Shown: positions 46,597 to 59,926, counted from the first letter of the stretch. The stretch: 64,000 nt of DNA from Sequoia sempervirens (GCA_007258455.2 VDFB02000003.1:40675986-40739985), one strand, 5' to 3'. The notes: generated from the letters alone by a model not told the origin. Program-made: numbers and translations.

Positions 46597-49500
46597 TCAC
46601 TGCATCACCTTTTCTAGCAACTTCCACTGTTTAGGTGGTGGAATTGTCATTTGTTCTAACTGATGTTGTTTGACTTGAAGATTTGTTAACAAGTCATGAT
46701 TCAAATTGGAACTTGTCTTGGATTCTTCAGTCAATTTTTCATTCAAGGTTAGAAATGTTTTGATGGAATCCAAATAGTTCGCCATATCTGGGTTCTGAGG
46801 AAACTAGTCCAAATCAATCTTCCTTGCATCCTCCATCTTCTTTTTGAAATCATTTTTTCCAATGAATCACTCATTTGTGTCAAAAGGCTCTAGCAAACTA
46901 AGCTCTGTGAAGTTCCTTACCTTTTTATCCACCTTCTTCATCTTGTATGTAGACAAATGCAAATATTCCTTTGTTTCACGCATTCTCAAACACTTTTCAA
47001 TGATAGATGACAATGTCATTGATGTAGCAAGCCGATTAGTAATTCCTTTGTATTTCAAAACATTGTCACTGGCTTTGTAGACTATTTTTTGAATTTGATT
47101 TGTAGATTTCTCTAATTCCAACACATTTTTTTTGTCCACTAAATATTTTTTGAGCTGCTTATGATGTTGTCTGATAGCATCAATCAATTGAAACATGTCA
47201 CACAAATGATCAATCCTCTGCATTATTTCATCCCAAATCTTTTGTTTCATATGCCTCATTATTTCTCTACAAAATGCAGATAACTTATTTTGACAAGACT
47301 TAATTTCATTTTTTGCTTCCATCAGCTCTGCCTCCAATCTTTCATTTCTTTTTCTGTCCTTCTCCAATTTTTGTCCCCATTATGCATTTCCATTCACAAT
47401 ACTTAGTCTTAATTTTTCTGAAGTGGATTTTTCCTCATCATATTTCTTGTTGCTCTCATCTAACCTTTGCTTCATTTCATTCACTTCAATCTCATTCTTC
47501 TTATCCTCTTTTCTTGTTGATGTAGAGGCAGATTTTTTTATTCTTTTTCCCAATTCATTTCTCTTGTTAGCTGATACTTTCCTCTTTGCTTTCTCATTTT
47601 CTAGGTCTTCTTGTAACTTTTCAATTTGATTTTACAACCTTTTTTCTCTCTATCTTGATTTAGCAATGATGTGTACACCAATTCATTGTTCTTCTTTGAT
47701 ACATTAATTTTGTCAGTATTTCTTAGTCCAGAAAAATCCATTTGAATATTGTTCGCCTAGAATTCAGATTGAGCCATCTAATTTGCTAGTTTGTTTTGAC
47801 TGTGGGAACAAGAATTGTGTACTCCATGATTTCTTTATTTTTTTCAAATGTGGGTAATATGATGGTTTTTGCGGGCTTTGAATTTATAGTAGATGCACTC
47901 TCCATCATTTGCTTCTTTTCCTTTTTATTCAACTCTGATTTCTTTTTAAACTCTTCAATGTAATCAAAACCTAGGAATGCAGGAACAATGGAATGCTTGA
48001 ATGGTGAAGGAATACGAGTACTTGTATTTTCTAATGATTTCATAGCCAGACTTATTGGTAGTGGGGTAGTGCTTGGAAATAACACCTTTGTGGTGGATCC
48101 ACTAGTAGTGTGACTTGAACCTGTCAAAATCCTTTGCATCTTTTGTATGCCTTGATCACCTTGTGTTTCTGTGGTATATTTTATTGTTGTCCTCTTGTGT
48201 GTAATTTGTTGTTGTATCACATGTTGACCACTACTAGTACTATTACCCATACCATCGCCACCAAATGAAGTGCCAGTTACACTAATATCTCCACCATGGG
48301 CATGTCCTAGTTGTGATTGTATGCCCTCGATCTACTTTTTCACCTCCAAGCCCAAGGCCAAATTTACCAATTGGTTTCTTATGCTCTACATTTGTTACCG
48401 TCCAAGGGCCTTGTATTTGGGACCCCAAAGGACCACCTTCATAACCCATTTTTTCAGCTATGTCTGCTCCTGTAGTATATGCTTCTTTTGTGGCCTCACT
48501 TAAACCAAGTTTGAAGTTGACATGGCTTTGTTCTTCCCTATCATCATTAGATTCATCATCACTTTCTTTATCTTCTTGTTCATCCAGATGCTCTATATTC
48601 CACAATTTGCTAAACTCGCGATCTTCGTTATCTCCATACTCTACAAGAGCTCTTGGATTACCTAGCTCCTTCCTCATAGACCAAAAGGTAGTAATGTTTT
48701 ATTGTGACCAATTTTTATCTGTAACTTCCTTCTCTAGAGAATTTGGTATTTTTACTCTACTAAATGGTTTATGACTTTTTTCATAAAAATTGTTGTACCT
48801 CCTAGTTGTCTTTCGATGCAATGCCATAATTTATGCTAACAATTGTTCAAAAGAAATACCATTCTCAACAACACTTTTCTCCTTTGCTATTTTGACCTCA
48901 TCCCAAGAATCCTTGTTTCTCAAGTTTTCAAGCAAGGGTTTACTTTGATGTTGAATTCTACTTACAACATTCTTATTGAGTACAATCATTGATTTAATGG
49001 TGTCACATGGATCATACTACCAGTGACAGATAGCATTAAAATTCAAAAAATTCAAAAGATTATGTGCCACACTAAATTATTTTCTCTCGAATGTGAACCC
49101 TCCACATGAAATAGGTAAAGAAGGAAATAAGGTCTTCTTTTGTTGACCAACAAAGTGTAGTTCATCAGTACTTTGCATCTTCCTTACATATTCCAATTCA
49201 AAAACCCTTTCTGCCACATTTATTAGAAGTTTGTATGGTTGTACTCTCATTCCATAAAATCTTAGCATAGTATATTCTTCCATTAAGTACCAATCAGCCA
49301 ATTGTATTTATTTTCCTAGTTGAATGAAGTTTCTACATGACATATGAGATCTAGGAATTGGATTATTTGTAATTGCTTGATGCAATGGAGCCAAAAATTA
49401 GTCTACAAACTAACTGTAGTTCCTTCGAGAATCATTCATCCTTATCTCAGTGGTCCATTCATATACTAGAGCCATTTTCTTTTCCTCAGCATTACTATAG

Positions 49501-49924
49501 GGTTGAATCTTAAGCTTGTTGGTCTGCAACATTCCTCTAAATTTGAATAGAAAAAGATAGCATAAGTAAGTTGTGAACCTAAATGTCTTGGTGGAACCTC
49601 CTTTAATCATTAAAAATTGTTTATGTATGGCTTCTACAATGTGCTCAATAAAATTATATTTGACATGTGGAACACCATAAAGGATATTATACACCATTTC
49701 AAGGAGGCTTCACCCACTTCCAAATTGCTATCCAATCTAAGGAAAAATTCTAGCATGGGAATAGTATCTTGAACCCATGGTTTAAAAATATCCAAATCAT
49801 AAGGAGGCTTATGATCACCTTTCAATTTCTTTCTATCCTAAACTATTTTATTTAAGAAAGAATTTTTCTCCATTTCATTCACTGCTTCATAGTCACTAGC
49901 AAGCTTTTCTTGGTCAATGTGGAC
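46597..49924 (-). pseudogene. Gene C, central and C-terminal part: accessory protein
   Basis: Read leftwards from the element 2 junction, the frame continues HIDQEKLASDYEAVNEMEKN, then (with stops and frameshifts near 49700, 48260 and 47700) PWVQDTIPMLEFFLRLDSN. A Ser/Asp/Glu-rich segment (about 48680-48280) carries the Gly-rich IGKFGLGLGGEK. Next come a Ser/Thr/Lys-rich segment (48250-47786), and a long coiled coil (about 47640-46870: LEAELMEAKNEI, IDHLCDMFQLIDAIRQHHKQ). The C-terminus is at 46597. The layout (conserved N-domain, low-complexity middle, coiled-coil end) is that of genes A, B and D. Function unknown. Confidence 0.65.
49920..49924. repeat. Target-site duplication TGGAC, left copy (element 2)
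   Basis: TGGAC directly precedes the LTR start TGATGAGCC and is repeated at 61210-61214. Confidence 0.93.
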
Positions 49925-50616
49925 TGATGAGCCAAGTTTTTGGCACATTTTGATCATACTTTTATAAATACTTTGTTGTTTTTATTATACTAAAACAAAC
50001 ATTCAATCTGTTTATGGGATAGGATATGGACCTTTTTATGACTTAAATATGATGAGTATATTGTGATAAGTCCCATGCTTATTACCTTCAATATTTTTTT
50101 TTAGTCTGATAAATACTTTATGGCTTTTTGTGATCATAAACCTTCCTACAGCCTCCACTACTAAAACTTCCTGCAGCCATATCTGAAACAATGTTTGCCT
50201 TAGTTTAATACTTAATGAATGAATGAATAAAGTAATGGATTTTCTTAAAGGATGAACGTGTTGAGCTAACTTTCTTCCTCAGGAAAAGATGGCGAGATAT
50301 TTTGCAGGTACCATGATTGAAGGAAGGGAATTCAATTTCCACTTGAAGAATTGAAGACCAAATCCATAAAGACTGGTTCAACAGCAAAAGATGAGGAGAC
50401 AGTTTCAACTCATCCACCATGTAGGGAAAGTGTTCCAGAAATCTAGGCTAGGCATCTTGGTGTTGCATGAATCCAGGATGATGGTGCTTTAAGACTGCTA
50501 AACCAATTTGACTTAATTATTTCATTGTCATTCACCTCTTTACTTAAGTTAGTTAAATGTAATAAATGCCTCACGTTTTATAAGGGAAGGTTAGTTAGTA
50601 GTTAGGATCAGTTTTC

Positions 50617-50626
50617 AATAAATAGC
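50617..50626 (+). promoter_or_regulatory. TATA-like element of the element 2 LTR
   Basis: CAATAAATAGCCC, about 110 bp upstream of AATAAA. In the 3' LTR the matching site reads CGATAAATAG (about 60620). Confidence 0.45.
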
Positions 50627-50735
50627 CCATTCTCCTTCAGAGAAGGGGCTGGCTAAGAAAATTGCTATTGTAACACACTTTCAGTCTTAGAAATTTAGCC
50701 AAGAGATTGTGCCATGTACTTGTTTGCATTGAATC

Positions 50736-50741
50736 AATAAA
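50736..50741 (+). terminator. Polyadenylation signal of the element 2 LTR
   Basis: AATAAA in GAATCAATAAAGC, conserved in the 3' LTR at 60740-60745, where it would act on element transcripts. Confidence 0.55.
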
Positions 50742-51209
50742 GCTTATAAAGTTTTTCTCCTAATCTATTGTCTACTTTTGACACTACCTAAGGGGTCCCA
50801 CTTAGGGAGTTATCTATACTTTTATTCTGCAAGTTAGAATAGCTGCATTTCTTTTCATAGAAGTTAATGTGACAGTTCCTGCAGCTAGCAGAAACACAGA
50901 GCTGCCAATTGTTCCTGCAGCCACTAGGAGTAGAATAGGTTATCTTTCAATTTTTTCATTTCCAAGCAAAGTTAAACAGTAAAGTTGTTTTCAGTACTTA
51001 AATTCCAGTATAAGGCATTTTAGGAATCATGCATGTCTGGAAGGGTGATTGGTGCATATCTTGTGTTGTCTCATTTCAAGTTTACGTCCTTGGGTTGATA
51101 ATTAAATAAGGTTCTTTAGTAGTTCATGACTACTAGTTGTGATGAACAATCCCTAAGTAGAGGAATTCATGTTCCTAGTTATTGAGATGATTAAAGAACA
51201 CTACATTTT

Positions 51210-51227
51210 TGGTGTCGTTGTCGGGGA
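51210..51227 (+). other. Primer-binding site, tRNA-Asp type
   Basis: TGGTGTCGTTGTCGGGGA begins four bases after the LTR end. It differs from the usual plant site TGGCGCCGTTGCCGGGGA, complementary to tRNA-Asp, by three C-to-T changes, in line with deamination of methylated cytosines. Confidence 0.85.
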
Positions 51228-51339
51228 TGGTGTCAAACTAAGAACCTATTATAGGCATGCTAGTAAAGAGTTTAAGATTTCATTCTTAGAACTTTTAGTT
51301 TAGAATTCTGCATCTCCATAGTTAGTTTACTTTTGATGT

Positions 51340-54300
51340 ATGCATAGAAGAAGAGACCAATTTGGAAGATTCCTTCCTGGGAGCATAGATATTGAAGAGA
51401 TTGAACCAAAGCTATTCCAAGATGACTCATATCTGGATGTTGGCCAAGACTTAGTTACTTCATCTTCTTCCTTTGAACTAAGTTTTAACCTATCCGAAGG
51501 AATAGAATCAAATAATCCACTTGCTCTTGTAGTTCATCAACCATGAGCTAATCCAAGAATACAACCAAGAATGGAAAACCCTATTTTTCCATTTCCAATT
51601 CCTGACCTACATGACAATAATAACCTTAAGAACATCCCTGCCTCCTTACTACCAAAGTTCTATGGATTTATTACTAAGGACCCTCATACCTTCTTGTTTG
51701 AATTTTAAATCCTTTGTAGAAGCTATGACTATACAACCTCAACACACAAGCTGAAATTGTTTCCCTCTACTCTAAAGGAGACAGCCTTGAGATGGTTCAT
51801 GGGATTGGGAAGCAATGTAGCTAACAATTGGGATCAAATGAAGACTTTGTTCTTGAGTAAATATAAAGAGTATTGTAGAGGAAATGATCTGAGAGGAGAT
51901 GACATCTTCAAAATGTCACAAAAGGAGGATGAAACCTTGGAGGATTATGTGTCAAGATTCTTGTTTAGTGTGCAGAAGAATACTCATCATGAGCTGAATG
52001 AGGAATCTCAAAAACTTCTATTCTTAAGGGGAGTCAATGATACTTGCATGGAGGCCCTTGACCTTATGGCAAGAGGTGATGTCACCCAAAGTGATTGGGA
52101 TGATATCAAGAAAATCTGTCTCAATTACTCCAGAGCAGCTATAAAGAAGGGAAGGGGGTTTAGACCTTCTTCTATAAAAGGAAGTGGCTCTGGAATATCT
52201 AAAGGGGAGATTACCAATCTCTTGTCTGACTTCAACCAGGATATCATCAATGATGTAGCTACTCAACTGGATACTATGCAAGCTAGAAGGAAGAAAGAGG
52301 AAGCCGAGGCAATGTTAGCTAAATATTGCCCCCACTGCCAACAAAGAAAGAAAGACTGTCAATGCAAAACAATGGCCAATTTGGAGGTACAACATCTCCC
52401 TACTGAGTTCAAAACCATTGAAGGAGAGGAGGAAGTGTTCTTTGTTTCTCAGCGTAGGCCATGGGCCCCAAGACAAGGTATGCCTCAGGATCCTTTGCAA
52501 AATTTTGGTTCATATAATAGTCAATGGCAAAACCAGTACCCTCAAAATTATGGGCCATACTCCCAACCTCAGTGGAATAACCCTTGGCCAAATGCCCAAC
52601 AAAACCATTGGCAATCCTCACAAGGGAATTGGTAATCACTAGAGCAAAATCAGTGGTAGCCTTCACAAGGGAATTGGCACAAGTCCAACCAATGGAGAGG
52701 AGGTCAGCAATGGTCAAATCCACCCACTGGTTTCCTACAACAATCATTGTAGCAATCCATTATGCCACCTCCTACAGCTAATCAAGGTCAGAATCAAAAA
52801 CCAACCCAACTACCTGCTTAGGCAGCACCTAATCCAAATAACTAGCAACCGCAGCAACAGCAGCAAGTCTATTTTGTTGATCCTAGTCATCAACTTGCCT
52901 ATGCTCTTAACCTAAATAATATTAATTTATGTTCAGGAATTGTGTTTCCCACACCATCTCCTCCCATAATCTCAAAATTTCCATCTGAGGAGAGTGACCA
53001 AGAAGAAGATACCAATGACCAACCCCAACCAAATGAGCGAGTTCAGATTCCATCATTACCTAAGGCATCTAATAAAGTGTCCCCTCCTTTCCCACAAAGT
53101 TTGGAAGGTGAAAATGTAAAAAAACAAGAGGAACCTACCTTTGACATCCTTGACTAGCTAAAGCATATATGTGTGAAAATCCCCTTGTTCCAAGCAATCA
53201 AAGAAGTACCTATCTATGGCAAGGCCATCAAGGAGGCATGTTTGAAGAAACCGGGGAGGAAAAAGAAGGACCCTCAAACTATCCATGTCATATGACAACT
53301 CTCTGACTTAATGTTGGGGAAGCTTAGCATCCCAAAATATTTAGATCCAAGAAGCCCTGTTGTGGAGATCAATGTTAATGGGTTGCAAATTAAGAATGTT
53401 TTAGTAGATCTTGGTGCAGCTATCAATGTCATGACAAAGGACCTGGTTGTAAGACTTAATATTTCAGACCTAAGGGCTACACCTACAATATTACAGCTTG
53501 TTGATAGCTCAACTGTCAAACCTAATGGGGTAGTTGAAGACCTGGTAGTCACCTTGGATTCTTGGGAGTACCCTACTGACTTTATGGTCTTATCTCCGAA
53601 GGCACTATTGGGGGGATGCCCTGTCATACTAGGAAGGCCTTGGTTGGCTACTGCTGATGCTTACATTGGTTGTAGATTGGGTAATATGAAAATATTTGAT
53701 GGATATAGCACAAAGAAGCTTACCCTCTATTCTCCAGCCCTGCCCCAACTTGAGTCTAGAGAGGTTGTTTGGCCAGATTTGGGAGAAGAGGAGGAAGTGA
53801 ACTCTGTGGCCAATTTAATGATGATTACCAGAGAGCCTTTCATTGCACAACAACAACAAGAAGATATACTTTCCAATATCCTACTGAATAACTATGGTAC
53901 TAAATATTTTTATTGTGAAAAAAATCCATGTTCTTTGCAGACCATTCTTCCTTCGTCTACATCAGCTCATTATCCTGCAGCAACTGACTACTTATACACC
54001 TTGCTACCCCACGAGGTAGAGATTCCATTTCTTCCTAAAGTATCTATGGTAGATTTAACCTCCCAAGTTGAGGTAGGTGCAAGAAAAACCTTGAGCATCA
54101 ATAAAAACCTCACAAGTGAGCAACAGGAATCTATGGTCAAAATGCTTACCAGTCATAAGTCAGTTTTTGCTTGGGAATATGGTGACATGAAGGGTTTAGA
54201 CCCAAAATTCTGTACACATCGCATATACATTAACAGTGAGTTCAGACCTTTCAGGTAGCCTCAAAGAAGAATTAATCTAGCTTTGAGAGAAATTGTTAAA

Positions 54301-56925
54301 GAAGAATTGCAGAAACTATTAACAGCTAGCTTTATCTACCCAATCTCAGATAATCAGTGGGTTTCCCCATTGGTTATTGTTCCTAAGAAAGGAGGAAAAT
54401 GGAGGGTATGTGTAGATTACAGAGAACTCAACTTGGCAACAAAGAAAGATTACTTTCCTCTTCAATTCATTGATCAAGTTCTAGATAATTTAGCTAGGAA
54501 AAAGTACTTCTCATTCTTAGATGGCTTCAGTGGGTACAATCAAATCAAGATTGCTCCTGAGGATCAAGAAAAGACTACTTTTACATGCCCTTGGGGTACG
54601 TTTTCCTATTCAATTTTTCCTTTTGGTCTCTGCAATGCACTTGCAACTTTCTAGAGGGCAGTTATAAGTATCTTCTCAGACATCTCATATGATTGCATGG
54701 AAATATACATGGATGACTTTACTACTTATGGTACAACATTTGAGAAAGCTCAATCGAACTTGGAGAAAGTACTACAAAGATGTGAAGATCACAACCTATC
54801 ACTGAATAGTCAAAATTGCTTCATGATGATGCAGGAGGGAATAGTGCTTGGTCACCATATTTTTGTTGTAGGAATACAGGTTGATCCTGCTAAGATTGAG
54901 GTCATCTCTAATCTACCATTTCCTACCAAGAAGAAAGAAGTAAGAAGCTTTCTAGGCCATGTTGGCTACTACAGAAGATTCATCAAGGACTTCAGCCAAA
55001 TAGCAGGCCCCTTATACAGTCTGCTGAAGAAAGATGCAGATTTTTCTTGGACAGAAGAATGTGAAAAAGCATTTCTTGATTTAAAAGTTTCCCTTACACA
55101 GGCACCTATTTTGAAAGGACCTGATTGGTCACTTCCATTTCATATTCATACTGATGCATTGGATTATGTCATTGGAGTTGTGTTAGGGCAGAAGGGTAGT
55201 TCAATAGAACATGCACTCTAATACATAAGCAAAAATCTGTAAGGGGTTGAATTAAACTACACTGTTACAGAAAAAGAAATGTTGGCAATCATCTATGCCC
55301 TCAATAAATTCAGGCATTATATCACCGGTTATCAGATATTTTTCCACACTGATCATGCAACAATCTGGTATCTCATTAACAAAAGCTCAATAGCCAGGAA
55401 ACTAGCAAGATGGTTATTACTGATGCGGGAATTTGACATTACAATTGTGGACAAGCCAGGTAAAGCCAACGTGGTTGTTGATTTTCTTTCTAGAATTCAA
55501 AGGCAAGATTACTCTACACTTATTGAAGACTCCTTTCTTGATGAGCATCTGTTTGCAATCAAGGTTATTCACCCATGATATGCCGATATAGCAAATTATC
55601 TGGCTGTAGGAAAAACTCCTCCTCAATTCTCTCCTAAGGAAAAGAGATTATTGGTAGAGAAAAGCTTTAACTTTTCTTGGATTGCAGATTGCATGTTTTA
55701 TACAGGGCCAGATCAAGTTATGAGGAGATGTGTACAAGAGGAGGACACTTATGATATACTGCATGCAAGCCATGATAAGCCATGTGGTGGACATTTTGTT
55801 GCCAAAAGAACAGCAATGGAAATTTTAAATACTGGCTACTATTGGCCAACTCTGCATAGAGATGCAGCCAAATATACCAGGAGATGTGACAGATGCCAAA
55901 GGATGGGAAGAACAACTCGATCCGATGAGATGCCTCTATTTCCACAAGTTGTTATTACACCCTTTGACAAATGGGGACTGGATTTTGTTGGACCAATTGA
56001 TCCACCTTCCAATGGTAAGTCCTACATCCTTGTATGTATAGATTATGTAACAAAATAGGTAGAGGCTAAACCTATGAAACATGCTAGGGATAATAAAGTA
56101 GCTGAATTCCTCTATGAGGAAATATTCACCAGGTTTGGTGTCCCTAGGGAAATAGTGACAGATCAAGGAGCACAATTCACTTCTACACTTATCACAACCT
56201 TAGTAAATGAATACAATATATGGCACAGGAAATCAACTCCTTATCATCCCCAGCCCAATGGCCATGTTGAGGTCACCAATAGGGACATCGAGGCCATTTT
56301 GACTAAAATTGTAGATTTGCATAAGAAGGACTGAGTCGCAAGGTTACCAGAAGCTATATGGGCCTACCGTACTACCTAGAAGACTGCTACAAGATGTACA
56401 CCTTTTGAAATGGTGTATGGTAAAACAATTGTGATGCCAATAGAATTTGAACATAAGACTCTAAGAATAGCATTAGAGATGGACATGGATTTAACAAATA
56501 CACAAACAGACAGAGTCATGCAGCTCAATGCTCTAGATGAGCTCCACAAGAATGCCCTACAGCACACTGAGATGATACAACATCAGAGAATAAGGTGGCA
56601 TGATAAATACATCAAGGAAAAGAAATTCAAAGTAGGAGATTGGGCTCTGCTTTATGACTCACGGTATAAGGATAGTCTAGGAAAACTACAAACCAGATGG
56701 TTGGGTCCATATGAGAAAGAAGAGGTATTCACCAATGGTGTTGTTCAATTAAGGACCATTGATGAGGTCCGATTTAAGCTACTAGTCAATGGGCATCGCC
56801 TAAAGCTCTATTCTAAACCCATTGACAAGGAAACATTTTTGAGACAGTTCAAAATTGAGCAGGATGACAGTGATCCTACAGCCAACGGAATTGAGCCTAG
56901 GCTCAACTTTCCGGGCCATGCATAA
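51340..56925 (+). pseudogene. gag-pol: Element 2 gag-pol, single frame with stops
   Basis: From ATG 51340 to TAA 56923-56925 everything lies in one frame (1,862 codons), broken by about 17 stops and no frameshift. Gag core at 51757-52140 (LSKYKEYCRGNDLRG), then a CPHCQQRKKDCQC cluster (about 52328-52366) and an Asn/Gln/Trp-rich tail. Protease VDLGAAINVM (about 53404), RT with FLDGFSGYNQ and YMDD (54706-54717), RNase H (about 55130-55500), integrase zinc finger H...H, CDRCQ (about 55770-55905), D-D-E residues in WGLDFVG, VTDQGAQF and HVEVTNR, and the C-terminal RWLGPYE module (about 56695). All catalytic residues checked are present. Several stops replace residues expected from the family: Trp (56056, 56332) and Gln (54256, 54652). 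Once autonomous; now defective. Confidence 0.92.
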
Positions 56926-57605
56926 AAGTGCCTACTAGATCATAATAAAGGGGTTATCTAACAAGATCCCCATTCCATTCATTCACTTCATCCACAATCC
57001 GTACTCACTCTCTCTCTTCCACATCATCCACCTGTCATTTTCCATATCATCCATGTTTCTCTATGTCACTTGTTGCAATGAAGACGAAAGTCACATAAGA
57101 TAATTACGGCGATTCTTTCCAGGTATGCTCCACTTCATTTTAAGATTGCTTTAGTTACTTTATTTATTGCATTTCATTTATTATTAATTGATGTGAACAA
57201 TTTCCTATATGGTTGCCATTTCCTTTGGCTCATTCGCACGATTGAGCACGTTTTTACTTCGCCACGTCCTTACTATCGCCGCCATAAGCTTGTTCGGTCA
57301 GTCATCAAGAACCTTCAATATATGAAACCTGTAATTATTAATCAAACAATTTTTCCTTCCTGTAACACTGAACCTAAATGTATTCCGCTTATCCATGATT
57401 ACTCTCTCCCTAAAAAATATTGCATGATCACATTGTTTTCCCTATTTTTTGGTCACTTTTGAAAAGAGGTTCAAAAGTTTCGGTTGAGGGGAGGGGCAGA
57501 GTGATGTAGAATTGCAGAAGGGTTCATTAATTGGGTTACAAGAAGTTCAGTTGGAAAAGCTAGGTGAGCATTGCTTAACGCATTTAATTACAAAAAACTG
57601 AGGAA
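56926..57605 (+). other. Region between pol and gene D
   Basis: It contains a donor-like CCAG|GTATGC (near 57121), a polypurine tract (57484-57500), and an acceptor-like GAATTGCAG (to about 57516) 90 bp before the gene D ATG. The 89-codon frame at 57193-57462 has no support. This arrangement could produce a spliced subgenomic RNA for gene D. Confidence 0.45.
57484..57500 (+). other. Internal polypurine tract
   Basis: GTTGAGGGGAGGGGCAGA, followed by GTGATG. It shares GGTTGAGGGGAG and the following GTGATG with the 3' tract at 59913-59926 and the LTR start. It may be a central polypurine tract or the relic of an earlier internal-LTR junction. Confidence 0.5.
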
Positions 57606-59912
57606 ATGGGAGGTCAGCCGATTCGGCATGAGCCTACAAACCATAGCATCCTGTTGCAGGATGTGTTGCATGTGCCACTATTTAGACAATGTGGGTGGCT
57701 CAATTACTTCCTGAAGCTCAAAACTTTTAATACAAATATTGCAGAGGAATTCACAAGGACATTTCATGATGGGGAAGCAAAAGTTAGAGGCATAACAGTC
57801 AATGCGTCAATTGATAGAATTGTTGAGGTAACGGGATTACCTCAAGTTAGAGAACCATTTCCCAGAGGAAGAGATGCAAGAAGCACCAGGGTTGAGTTCA
57901 CTCAGCCAAATGACCCTACTCTACGGGTTGATAAGCAAGGTGCACAAAGAATGAGTCTGTCGTAGGACTGGGTGTCATGGGAAAGGTATATCATCAAATA
58001 CATAACCTATGAAGGTAGGTTTTCAGTCCTGCACTCTCATCACTTCAAACTTTTGTCTCATTTATGCCATGGATTGTTGATGAATATTCCCGACTTTCTT
58101 TACAATTTTCTATCCAACAGTGTTGTTGAATTTAAAAAGGGTAGGGTTAACTCTATATCTCACCACTGCCTTATTAAATTGCTTGTTGAAAAATCCGTTC
58201 AAGACGCATCAGGAATGACCTGGGAGGAATTCATGGTCCCCTTCAACCCTAAAATTCAAAATATAGGACCTAGGGGTGAACCTCTTCCTTTTAAGCAATG
58301 AACCTCCCAGTCCACGGGCCAAACCTCTACTGCTATGTCCTCCTCTCAGGAATCATCTGATTCACAGGATGATGTTCCTCTTTCTGAAAGAACTCCTAAG
58401 CAGCCGGCACAAGGTCCTATCAAAATTCATGAGCCATCTCCCAAGGATAGGAAAGGAAAATCACCTATTGTAGCAACCCCTGAGCCTGTAAAAAGAAAGA
58501 AAAAGGGAAACTTCTCTGTTCCTGCAGCAAAACCTTCCAAAAAGAAAAAAATAGTTCCTACATCCATAAGAAGGAGCTCTAGGCTCCAAAACCAATCAGC
58601 CCACCAATCACTTAATACTACTCCTACCACATCGCCTTCAGATCCTTCCGGTCCTAAACTGAGAGAAGAAGAACCTGTTATCGAGGAGGTTGTGAGTACA
58701 CCTGAAGGGGCTGGCCTGAATAAGTTGGTTACCATTGCAGAACAGCTACAGGAAGATATGGAATGTGATGAGAAGGAAGAAGAGTCAGTTGTGTTTCCGA
58801 CAAAAGAAGAGAAAGGTAAGGTGGATGTGTTTGATGAAGTACAGGAGACACCTGCGGTGTGCTATAATCATAGACCAGCACCCCATGTCACAAACTTTGC
58901 TACAGGAATGGCATGTTTTTAGGAACTTCAGCACCAGCAGATTGCTTCTGCACTTGAAATTGAGAGACTACAAAGGATAATCCAGAACAAGAATCTAGAA
59001 ATTGCAAACTTGAATGACACTCTCAACCAATTGGTAGAGTTGGTTCCACAACTGATGCAATGTCGTGTACCTTCACCTGTCTACACAATGTATCTCAAGG
59101 AGTTGTATTTGAACTTCCAACTAATTAGAGTCTAGAAAGGTAAGAATCCTTCTTTGGATACCCCTGAGGAATTTTATGAAGCATACAGGGATTCACCTCT
59201 GCACATCAGGTACCTCTTGTGTGAATTTTATCTGCACAATTTGGCTATATCCCAGGATAAGGAATGGAATCCCTTATGTTATGTCGGTGATATTCATATC
59301 AGCGCTCTAATCTCCTGGATCACCAATGAAATAAGTAGAGGAGAACAATTTGATAGCCATATGCATGATGAAGTAAATATGCCATTGTTTGTAAGAAATG
59401 AATCTAGAAATGGAATGGGTATTTACTTTGATTGGAAGAAATTGTGGAGAGATGAAAGAGCCGGGCCACTGATTGAGCCTCTAAGACAAGAGGTATTTTC
59501 TTAATACTCCCAAATTATAAAAAATGATTTTAATGCTTCAACCCTGCACATTCAGAACATATGGGAGCATCTTTCATTTCAATTAAAGAAAGCAGAACCA
59601 CATACCTCCAATACCTTATATGCAGCAACCAGAAGGGCAGAAAGGTACATGAGGAATGCCAGAACAAAGAAGGAGAATTGGTTGCCATTGGTTATGCAGC
59701 CGCCTACTCTCCTATGGCCATTATTAGCTATACAGGGCGATAACACTACTTATAACAAAATTTCTGAAGATAATAGATGGCGAAGGCTGGAGGCAATGCG
59801 AGCTCACTTTTGGAGTTTCCAGAATGGTGAATGTGGACAACAACTGAGTGCAGATCTGAGAGAATTTTCTAGAAGAAGGAATGCTAGACTTGTTGAAGGG
59901 TCCAGCAAGTAG
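57606..59912 (+). pseudogene. Gene D: post-pol accessory protein of element 2
   Basis: One frame of 769 codons from ATG 57606 to TAG 59910-59912, with five internal stops (about 57963, 58299, 58920, 59133, 59502) and no frameshift. The N-domain has FTRTFHDGEAKVRGITVNAS and IDRIVEVTGLPQ, which resembles the domain of 'putative plant transposon protein' (Transposase_32-like) found in the env-like position of Athila elements. Then LHSHHFKLLSHLCHGLLMNI; a Lys/Pro/Ser-rich middle with KRKKK and SKKKK (possible nuclear signals) and RRSSRLQNQ; an acidic stretch; a coiled coil (about 58922-59040); and a C-terminal domain (59150-59900). I see no signal peptide or membrane anchor, so it does not look like an envelope protein. 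Confidence 0.8.
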
Positions 59913-59926
59913 TTGGTTGAGGGGAG
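59913..59926 (+). other. Polypurine tract, element 2
   Basis: TTGGTTGAGGGGAG ends directly at the 3' LTR start TGATGAG, as required for plus-strand priming. Confidence 0.85.

Larger units (their letters stand above)
49925..51205 (+). repeat. Element 2 5' LTR
   Basis: Colinear with 59927-61209. It contains a TATA-like CAATAAATAG at 50617-50626 and a plant-type polyadenylation signal AATAAA at 50736-50741, a normal U3-R-U5 arrangement. It has no coding content. Confidence 0.95.

Noticed and set aside
57193..57462. 89-codon frame between pol and gene D
   Set aside because: No domain or homology is visible, and it overlaps presumed splice signals and the spacer.
57606..59912. Gene D as a retroviral envelope gene
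   Set aside because: The position is env-like, but there is no signal peptide, membrane anchor or cleavage site. The protein is basic/acidic and coiled-coil in character.
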